Part shown: piece by piece, positions 56,291-64,000 of the stretch
Layout: every line of letters begins with the position of its first letter
Position numbering within the stretch: position 1 is the first letter of the stretch
Origin: Dugong dugon
Lineage: Eukaryota; Chordata; Mammalia; Sirenia; Dugongidae
Reading direction: 5' to 3'
Assembly: GCA_030035585.1 (NCBI GenBank)
Contig: CM057466.1
Span: 58,783,233 to 58,847,232 of the forward strand
DNA: 64,000 nucleotides
Position numbers and translations under genes: made by a program
The notes under the pieces: model-generated
What the model was told of the DNA's origin: nothing
Database searches by the model: none
What the model saw: only the letters and a program-made list of their open reading frames with translations

Positions 56291-58877
56291 TAAGAAGAAT
56301 ATTTAATCAGTAGCCTAGCTGATTTGAAATGACACTGTAGCTTAAAGCTTACCCCCACAATGAATGTGATGATAATATAAATGACTGTGTTGAGCCAATT
56401 TAAGTGACCATCATTATGTCCTGTAGACGTGCACAGCTGTGGTTGAAAAGGTCTCTGAAGTGCCCTGTCATTGAAAACAAACCAAAAGGATAGTTTTAGA
56501 CTTACACAAAACTCTGAATTTAACCATGGATGTGGAACCTTAAGAAAGAGGTACAGCTGGAGAAAATAATAGATACGACAATTAAAAACAGGAAAGGATC
56601 GTTATGAGTACAGACCAGAAACATGAATATTCTTCAGATAGGAAGATGTTGGCCAAGAGGAGCAGACTGTAACATTATGGAAGGTGTGAACTTATTTGTG
56701 AAAAATGACAGTAACATAATGTGGAATCTGATTTAGGACAAATAGTCATCACTGAGAAATATTTTGTTGAAGCCTACCATGGAGTTAAGTCAATTATAGA
56801 AATTAATATACTTTTACGAGTTGTTTAGTCTAAAAAATATAAATAGATTCAAGAAGGATTTAGATAACTTGGTTGCTGGTTGTTAAAGGTGAGTTAGTTA
56901 TATCTCTTTGCCTTGGAAGAACATGACTATATGGTTTTCTTTGTTCTGTATAGCTTGTCAGACAAATTCTTAGACTACTTATCAACTTAGCAACTTTTTT
57001 TTTATCACCAAATGTCATACCTACTTTTCTTATAAATTAGCAAAAAAGTGTGAATGAGAAAAAGTAAGCTTTACAAGGAGAACCAGGCCCTAGACAAAAA
57101 TATTTCCTGACAATGGAAAGTAGCTACACAGAGTAGGATTAAATGCAAGACTTAATTATGAAATTGAGCTTAGAGTTCTCGAGTTCCAGTGAGTTTTACC
57201 TTAAAATCACTATCAAATCTATTTGTAAATTGTTAGTTGTGGGTAAAATGCTCATGAGTAACGTATTTTAGTCTCAAGTTCTGCACTTTGAGATAGGAGT
57301 AATTTAGGGAATAATGAATAAAATCTGCAAGGACTAAAAATTATGCTATATGTCATTAGTCCCCTCCCAGCCTTTTTTCTCCAGAGTGAAAAATTCATTA
57401 GTTAAAGCACAGATGCGGGTGTTTCACCTTTCCCCTGTCTTTCTATTATTTTTTTTTCTTGAAATCTTCCATTAAACAATAGTGGGCTTTTCATCTGCCA
57501 AGTTATTGTAGTGGTTCAATTACTTAGCCTGAGTTTTGGTTTAGAGATTTCATTTCTTAGGATATTGTGGTTATTTTTAATCAGGAATGGGGAGATTTTG
57601 ATTCTCTGATTCTCCTCTCCTTTTCTGTTCCTATCCTAATCTTTACCTCCCACTGACTTGAATATTTACTCCTTTTAAAAAAAAAAAGCCTAGAGGGATG
57701 TGGTGTTGGTATTTAAATACTGGGCAGGTGTCTCTTGAGATAAAGAATAGAAATTCATGCTGCTCCAACAGGTAGGAAGAGGACTAATGAGAGAAAGTTT
57801 CTGACAAAACACTGAGGAAACATAATAACCAGAACTTGTCAGCAGTGCAGTGGGTTTCCTCTCAAAAGGAGGTGCTAGGGTGAAGGTTCTTACCCTGGGT
57901 GAGAGGTAGACCTAGGGACCTTTGGAGTCCCGTCCTGCAAGCTTCTAAAATGACTACCTTCCCTTCTCACAGGTGAGCAGGTGTTCCTGGGAGCCAGTAA
58001 GAAACAACAGAGGAGCTGAGGGACAAAGTGACTTTCCTCCTTAGTCCTAAACCAAGCTCACACTTTCTAATGGTGCCAGGGACCAGATTTTTCAGTACAG
58101 GGTGAAGATAAACGCAGAAGACAGACATGCCCTTGCTGAGCCACTGGCTGATGTGTTCTTTGGATCAGGATTAAAGGGATCCTTTCTCAGGCCAGCTAAG
58201 TTGTATTTCATCACTAGCTTTCATTGTTTTTGTGAGGCTCGTACCTCGTTTTGTAAAAAGTTTTCAAGCAAAATTACTAAAATAAAGTTAAATTTCAACT
58301 CTATCTGCATCTTTCCTTCTCTGTTTAAAAAAAGTCTATAAAATTAGCTCATTGGAAATGTCCTTCAAATGAGCATCAATTACAAAGTAGTTTTAATGGT
58401 TCCCATATTTTGGGACTTGTTTTCATGATGTATACTTATACTTTGTACATGGATAGTGGGGATTTTTATAATTTAGTTCATAAAAATTAAGGTTTCAGAA
58501 TGTCTCCCCACAGGTTACTGATTAATTACAAGGGTAAAAAAGTGACTTTGCAATGGGGAAATCTGGTAGACGTTTCCTTAAGCAAGCGACCAAACTCAGT
58601 ATCACTAATAGTAGGACAACCTGGCTTCATGTGCCTCCTGACGTGAGGCCACGAGAAGGATGTTACCCAGGTAGTCTTCCTGCCAAAAATGCCAAACCTG
58701 AATCAGATCATGAGAAAGTAATCTGACAAATTCAGACTTTGGAACATCCTGTGATGTAAAGGACCCAGACTCCTCAACATGTCAATATCAGGAATGACAG
58801 AAAAATGTGGAGGGACTGTTCTTGATTAAAGGGGATGAAAAAGACTTGACAACTAAGTGCCATGCGTAATCTTAATT
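56291..58877. other. Repeat-poor intronic block, about 2.6 kb
   Basis: The longest stretch in the window without a repeat I recognise on either strand, and no convincing exon. Runs of A/T at 57450 and 57680 only. Confidence 0.55.
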
Positions 58878-59088
58878 AGGTCCCTGGATGTCGAAAACTG
58901 TTCGTGCTTGACTGCTAACCTAAAGGTTGGAAGTTCAAACCCACCCAGCAGTAGTGTGGAAGAAAAGGCCTGGCGATATGGTTCTGTAAAGATTACAGCC
59001 AAAGAAAACCTTATGGAGCAGTTCAACTCTGTAACACGCAGGATTGCCTTGAGTTGGGATTGACTCCATGTCAGCTAACAACAACCAC
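58878..59088 (+). mobile_element. AfroSINE-type SINE
   Basis: GGTCCCTGGATGTCGAAAAC, GACTGCTAACCTAAAGGTTGG, GAAAAGGCCTGGCGATATGG, GGATTGACTCCATGTCAGC and an AACAACAA tail. Confidence 0.9.
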
Positions 59089-59094
59089 CCTGGA

Positions 59095-59430
59095 TAGGGT
59101 CTTGGATTGGAAAAAAAAAAAAAAATTGAATATGGACAGTGTTTTAGATAAGATTTTTTTGTATAAATGGTAAAATTTCTTGGGTATGAAAATCTTGAGT
59201 TTCAGTAGGAGATAACATGGTGAAGTATTTAGGGGTGAAGTGTCATGATGTCTGTAACTTACTTTCAAAGATTCAAAAAAAGGGGTGTGTGTGTGTGTGT
59301 GTGTGGAGAGAGAAAGAAAGCAAATGTGACAAACTGTTGAGTCTAGGTGAAAAGTGTGTGAGTATTCATTGTACTGTTCTTTGAGCTTTACTATAGGTTT
59401 GGAAATTATTTAAAATAAAAAGGTGGCAGA
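59095..59430 (+). repeat. L1M-type LINE 3' end with (TG)n
   Basis: GGTGAAGTATTTAGGGGTGAAGTGTCATGATGTCTG, AAGCAAATGTGACAAACTG, TGAGTCTAGGTGAAAAGTG, ending AAATTATTTAAAATAAAAAGG. A (TG)n run lies at 59285-59305. Confidence 0.85.
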
Positions 59431-59629
59431 ATAAATTAGAAAATGCTACTTTGTGAAACAGTATGTTTATCTAATTATAAAATTATTAACAGCATGACTT
59501 TCCTTATAAACTCTTTCATTATAAACTTAGACTTTTTTTGGAGGGTATACTATTTACTTGAACGAGAATCTTATTTTGGGTGTGATTTTAAATACATTTG
59601 CATATTATTTTGCATTTTCACGTGCCCTG

Positions 59630-59920
59630 ATTTATTCATTTCAATTCAACAACATTTATGAAACATCTCTCCTGAGGAAATAGAAGTGAATAAGGCACTT
59701 AGAGGCCACAGTTTGGTGGGAATGATGGATGAAAACAAATACGTGCCACAAAGCATGACAGTGCTCTTTTGGAAGGAGAATATATTGTATGTATGAAACA
59801 GATTATTATTGTTCCCCAAATATCTTTTGTGATCATTTTATTATTTATGGGCAAGAGAGTAAAATCTCAGACAGGTTAAGTGATGTTGTTACAAATAATG
59901 GGTGGCAGGGAAAGGATTCG
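59630..59920 (-). repeat. L2-like and MIR-like relics, antisense
   Basis: ATTCATTTCAATTCAACAACATTTATGAAACATC and GAAGTGAATAAGGCACTTAG (L2-like), then CTCAGACAGGTTAAGTGATGTTG (MIR-like). Confidence 0.55.
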
Positions 59921-60328
59921 GTCCCCAGGGAGTTGATTCCTCTACATCTTTTGTTTGTAGGTTTTCTTTTCATTTATGTTATATATATTTTACCACGTTA
60001 AAAAAAATATTTAGAAGACTACTTTGTGTCTCTGCTTAACAGATCATCAGCAACATTCAAGCCATCTTTGGTTCATATTGTTAGAAAAATATGTGGAGAG
60101 AAGATTACAATTCAACCTTTCTCAGTCACTTTTTGAGCCCTAAATATTGTTTCTTTGACGGTGCACAACCTAGCCTTTGCTAGTCTACTTATAGTGACTC
60201 CATAACTGCCACTTTCTAATTCCATAAAGAACCCTTGTTACTTGCTTTGAAGTATTTTGAGTGGTCAAAGAGTAAGCAAAAGTAACTGATAATAAGGAGT
60301 TTAACACAAAGAACCATTTTAAAGGCCT
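59921..60328. other. No recognised feature
   Basis: Intronic sequence; 59955-60010 may be an L1M tail. Confidence 0.45.
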
Positions 60329-60340
60329 ATAGTTTGGAAT

Positions 60341-60528
60341 GAGGGGCCCTGGTGGCGTAATGGTTAAGCAGTTGACTGCTACAGGAACGGTGAGGGTTCG
60401 AACCCACCCAGCAGCTTCACAGGAGGAAGACTTGGTGGTCTGCGTCTGTAAAGATCGCAGCCAAGAAAACCCCATGGGGCAATTCTGCTCTGTCACATGG
60501 GGTCACTATAGAGTCGATGTGCCCAACA
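60341..60528 (+). mobile_element. AfroSINE-type SINE with perfect 12-base target-site duplication
   Basis: ATAGTTTGGAAT at 60329-60340 and 60529-60540. Head GGGGCCCTGGTGGCGTAATGG, B-box region GGTGAGGGTTCGAACCC. Confidence 0.96.
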
Positions 60529-60540
60529 ATAGTTTGGAAT

Positions 60541-61369
60541 TATCAAACAGAAGAGAATAACTTCAGACCTGTTGGTTTAGCAGGCGTGAGCCAGGCTCTA
60601 AACCCACTTTGGATACCACTTTCTCTGCCTCACAGGGAGGTTTTGAGTCTGCAAGTCTCAGAGGAGATTTACTGCTTAGCAGAGCAGTTAGCAAGAATCC
60701 GCTGCAAGCTACACAGCCATGGTGGCCATCAATAAAACATATAGCTTGCAGTGCAAATGGAATTGGAAGAATCGAAATGCAGCCCTACCAGTATTCAGGG
60801 CACATGAATGTCTGATGGAGAACCTCAGAAACAAGTTCCTAAGACAGAAATGGGAGGGAAAGATTTTAAAGTGAAATGTCTTATCTGATAGGTGCTGAGA
60901 GATGAGTGGTGGGGTCAGTAGGGTTGTTAAATTAGGCCGGGTGGCAGACTCATTGAACACGTGCGGAGGCACTCCACAGCATGTCTCCCTCCACCTGCTT
61001 CTAAAGTTGGGATGTCTAACCTCCATGCTGCTTTAAGGGATCACACATTATCATGGAAGAGGATGAGGCTAAATCCAGAGGCTCCGTCCTGAGCCCTTCG
61101 AGGCTGTTTCATGTATTTGGATTTTTAGTGGCAGGAAGTACAACTTGGGAAAACTAATGCACTCAGTTAGCCGTCGAGATGTATTATAACGTAGCCCCTT
61201 GCCCCCAGGCTCCCTGTGATGGAATTTTAGCATATTTGTAAATAACAACGTTTGAACTTCTCTAACTATTTCCCCCAGGATGAAACAGGTCAAATATGAG
61301 TCCCTGTTAGGTCCTGTGACATAGCTAATGCACTAATGCTCAGTGAGCGGGATACACGTGGGGTTTTGA
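60541..61369. other. No recognised feature
   Basis: Intronic sequence. Confidence 0.5.
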
Positions 61370-61540
61370 CACCTGTGTGCTGTGGGCTTATTCTTTAACT
61401 GCTCGAAACTGCACTTTCCTCAGCTCTAAAGTGGAGTTAATAAAATGCCACCTTTTATTGTGAGGCCTAAATGAGAGAGTGTTGGCAAAGCACTTACGTT
61501 GCCTGGAACACAATAATTACTAAATCATAAACTACTGTGA
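61370..61540 (+). repeat. MIR SINE, 3' half
   Basis: CTCAGCTCTAAAGTGGAGTTAATAAAATGCC, TTGTGAGGCCTAAATGAGAGAG, GCAAAGCACTTACGTTGCCTGG. Confidence 0.8.
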
Positions 61541-62063
61541 AAATGGGTGGGCGAGTGTGCTATGATTATAAGGTTTGATGGAAAAGATTAAGAATGTTTT
61601 GAATTATGCCCATATCCAAAAATGTTTCAGTTATACTGTATCCTACCCACGGTTCTAAGAGTGGTCTTATTTCAATGTGACACAAGAGAGAGATGCGAAC
61701 AGTTTTAAGAGAAATGTATTTGTTCCAATTTTCCAAACTGGGAGTTCTTGAATTTTCTATGAATTATTTCACTACGTAACAACAATATATGTCTTTGGAA
61801 ATTATTACTCCTATCTTTATGTATTGCTTTGTGGTTTTCAGAATTGGTTTTTCTCCGTGAGGTTAGATCAGTTTTTCCAGGTGTTGGTGGACAGTCTGGG
61901 AGTGTTCACCTGAACCCAGGTGAGCGGTATTTTCAAGATCAAAGAGCAAATGTTTGACTGGGACAGAACTTGCTGAACTTGGGTTTTCAACAGTTGATGT
62001 GAAAATTCTTCCTTTTGAAATAAGCTAGAGGGTGTCTTAGTGCAAAGAGCAAATCACTATGAC
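61541..62063. other. No recognised feature
   Basis: Intronic sequence. Confidence 0.5.
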
Positions 62064-62404
62064 CCAGAGCAGTGGTTCTCAAAGTATGGTCTGAGAACCC
62101 ATGAGGGCTCCTGAAGCTTCTCAGGATGCCCTCTTTTTCCCCCTCCCACATAGCTGTGGGAGGCCAGATTTTCCTTAAATGCTCCAACCAAAACAGCATG
62201 TCGCAGTAGATTAGTGCAGATGCAGATACGGGACTTCAGCTGTCTTTTACTAAGCCAGATGTTTGAAGAGATTTGCAAAAAAATGTAAAGCGATGCCACT
62301 ATTCTCACCAAGTTTTTTGCTTTTTGATGTAAGTAATTTTTCATAAAAATATGTTATTTTTGGTAACATTAATGGGTTTATTATTATTTTAAATGAGTTA
62401 ATTA
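62064..62404 (+). mobile_element. hAT-Charlie-like DNA transposon relic
   Basis: CAGTGGTTCTCAAAGTATGGTCTGAGAACCC terminus, GGCCAGATTTTCCTTAAATGC, GAAGAGATTTGCAAAAAAATG, AAAAATATGTTATTTTTGG. Its far end is lost beyond the SINE. Confidence 0.75.
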
Positions 62405-62612
62405 AAAAAAAAAAACTCATTGCCATTGAGTTGATTCCAACTCATAGCAACCCTATAGGAAAGAGTAGAACTGCCTCACAGGGTATCTAAGGCTGTAAAT
62501 CTCTACAGAAACAGACTACCACATCTTTCTTCTGCGGAGTGGCTAGTGGGTTCAAATGCCGACCTTTTGGTTAGCAGCCAAGCACTTTAACCACTATGCC
62601 ACTAGGGCTTCT
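62405..62612 (-). mobile_element. AfroSINE-type SINE, antisense
   Basis: ACTCATTGCCATTGAGTTGATTCCAACTC to GACCTTTTGGTTAGCAGCCAAGC and CACTAGGGCTTC. Confidence 0.94.
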
Positions 62613-62926
62613 TCATCTTCGGAAAGTCACTGTTAAATCTGTTACTGGAGGTTAGAGGGCGTGGAGTGGGGATCATCCTCTGTCATTAACATGTTACCAT
62701 AGATTGTTCAGTGGTTGTGTTCATTGTCATACTGGGCTCTTTGGGAAATATATAGACCTCAGGGTTCAGAATTCAAGCCAGGTAAGTTTTGAAGGAAGGG
62801 GATAGAATAGGCTGCAAGGAATCCTGGGAGTCCATCATGGAAGGCACCTTGGGGTTCAAGAGTGGGAGGATGAAGAAAGCAGTGCCAAAGCTCCACTGCA
62901 TCTCTTTCATGCTTTTTCGTGGACCT
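62613..62926. other. No recognised feature
   Basis: Intronic sequence; weak similarity to the 25690-26669 repeat class. Confidence 0.4.
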
Positions 62927-63142
62927 GGTCCTTGGGTGGTGCAAACGGTTAACGTACTTAGCTGCTAACCAAAAGTTTGAAGGTTCAAGTCCACCCAGAG
63001 GTACCTCGAAAGGAAGTCCTGGCTATCTATTTCCAAAGAATCAGACACTGAAAACCCTATGGAGCACAGTTCTACTCTGACAACACATGGGGTCACCATG
63101 AGTCTGAATTGACTTGATGGCAACAGGTTTTCTGGGTTTGGG
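62927..63142 (+). mobile_element. AfroSINE-type SINE
   Basis: GGTCCTTGGGTGGTGCAAACG, TAGCTGCTAACCAAAAGTTTG, CACCATGAGTCTGAATTGACTTGATGGC. Confidence 0.93.
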
Positions 63143-63640
63143 GCCATGGACAAAAGAGTGATAAGGGAAAGAAAATTAATAAGAGGAAGAGTAACCAGGA
63201 AAAGAGCTCAGTGGAGATAGTGCAGGGAAAGGAGATGCTACAACTCCACCAAAGAGCTACTCAGGTCTCAGTTCTGCAGCTGTGATCTCGCCAATGCCTG
63301 GAACCAGGGGTCATGGCACTCCTGTACTATTGGCTCTTGTCCTGAAAGCACATGATTACTATTGCTTGACCTTGGAATTCTCTCAGTGTACAGACTACTG
63401 CTATGTAGGCAGTTGAAATTCCAGTGTACACTGGCTAAGGTGTCAAGATGGTGATTAAGGTAGATCCGGCGGAGAAAGAAAAATTATTTTGGTTTTGAAT
63501 GCAGTGAACTGGAGAGGCTGCACCCAGGTAGTGATGTCCAGTAGGCAGTTGGAATGAAGGATCTGGCTTCTGGGAGAGGCTAGATGTGTTGCTTTGGGAA
63601 CCAGCAGCACACAGAGGTGATCCAGGCTGTGGACAGATGA
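63143..63640 (-). repeat. Old interspersed repeat, same class as 25690-26669
   Basis: GATGTCCAGTAGGCAGTTGGAATGAAG is the clearest phrase. The remainder is uncertain. It ends just upstream of the LAMA3 acceptor. Confidence 0.45.
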
Positions 63641-63677
63641 GGTGACTTTAATAACTGTACCCCTTTTGCTTTACCAG

Positions 63678-63795
63678 CTCTTTCACGTGGCCTATATTAT
63701 AATCAAATTTGCAAATTCTCCTCGCCCTGACCTTTGGGTCTTGGAAAGATCTGTGGACTTTGGAAGCACCTATTTACCTTGGCAATATTTTGCTC
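63678..63795 (+). CDS. LAMA3: Laminin alpha-3 (alpha-3B form) LN-domain exon, 39 codons plus one base
   Basis: This exon continues the LN beta-sandwich directly from 24514-24666. The joined protein reads LDLGQ then [17 protein letters not shown], followed by [13 protein letters not shown] and PWQYFA. The acceptor is a pyrimidine-rich run ending ttaccag (63671-63677), with a TAATAAC-like branch point at 63649-63655. The donor is C|gtaagt at 63795/63796, leaving phase 1. The first base C fits the histidine that follows YFA in alpha-3 orthologues. The phase-0 start matches the phase-0 end of the upstream exon. Compared with my memory of the human protein it differs at very few positions (a conserved Leu to Ile, and Ser to Leu before PWQYF), so it looks functional. 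Alpha-5 is the nearest alternative but has MDFGRTYQPWQFF here. Confidence 0.95.
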
Positions 63796-64000
63796 GTAAG
63801 TAACCTTGTCTATGAGGGGCTTTAATTATTTCCAGCAGATCAAGACTATGGGTCTAATTAGAAAATTAGTCTCTCAGTGTTGCTAGCTAGGGACTAGTCA
63901 CTTTTAACCCTCTAAGTTACCCTGAGAATATCCCCATTTCTTAAGCATGTGTACTTTTATTCCAAGGATACCACATGTAGAACTGAGGTTGAAATGCCTT
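63796..64000 (+). other. LAMA3: Start of the next LAMA3 intron
   Basis: It begins with a gtaagt donor. Nothing else is recognised in these 205 bases before the window ends. Confidence 0.85.

Larger units (their letters stand above)
24667..63677 (+). other. LAMA3: LAMA3 intron between the two LN-domain exons (about 39.0 kb)
   Basis: The intron is bounded by gtgagt at 24667 and cag at 63675-63677, phase 0. It contains no other recognisable exon on either strand. Its content is repeat relics and unremarkable intronic DNA, itemised below. Confidence 0.9.

Noticed and set aside
5586..63142. Recurring 150-200 base repeats as a CRISPR-like array
   Set aside because: Copies are irregularly spaced, on both strands, with target-site duplications: dispersed SINEs in a mammalian intron.

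Overview
This window is intronic mammalian DNA with two short coding exons. There is no sign of bacterial, plasmid or phage sequence: no operons, no ribosome binding sites, no long intact ORFs. The two exons encode adjacent pieces of a laminin N-terminal (LN) domain. Their protein matches laminin alpha-3 (LAMA3), the long alpha-3B form, better than alpha-5 or alpha-1/2. The gene runs on the + strand. The first exon seen is 24514-24666 (phase 0 at both ends, 51 codons). The next is 63678-63795 (118 nt, ending one base into a codon). About 39.0 kb of intron separates them. The GC-rich signal-peptide exon expected upstream is not here, so 1-24513 is read as the 3' part of intron 1.

The interspersed repeats point to an afrotherian, most likely an elephant or another paenungulate. 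Evidence is more than twenty tRNA-derived AfroSINE-type copies, RTE/BovB-like LINE fragments whose 3' tails the SINEs share, and an L1 lineage with a distinctive long 3' UTR present in many copies. The species cannot be fixed from this window alone.

Layout. 1-5213: antisense L1 with a preserved 5' end, cut by the window edge inside the reverse-transcriptase domain. 5214-7200: SINEs, MIR, L2-like relics. 7217-14811: near full-length sense L1 inserted into a MER5A-like DNA transposon, with a recognisable target-site duplication. 14812-20433: nested cluster of RTE fragments, a 5'-truncated antisense L1, a ~97 bp direct repeat and a ~380 bp inverted duplication. 20434-24513: mostly unremarkable intron with three SINEs, MIR and L2. 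24514-24666: LAMA3 exon. 24667-63677: long intron with MaLR-type LTRs, a 339 bp solo endogenous retroviral LTR (32504-32842), L2/MIR/L1M relics, Tc/mariner- and hAT-like elements, three more truncated antisense L1s, and a repeat-poor block at 56291-58877. 63678-63795: next LAMA3 exon.

I found no novel multi-gene system, CRISPR array, RNA gene or second protein-coding gene. The items most worth following are the inverted duplication that copies a unique RTE/L1 junction, a candidate L1 3' transduction, the CpG-rich solo LTR, and a SINE with a tRNA-Gly-like head and an RTE-like tail. Repeat family names come from recall of consensus features, not a database search; boundaries are by eye and usually good to about 10-30 bases, tighter where a target-site duplication is given.
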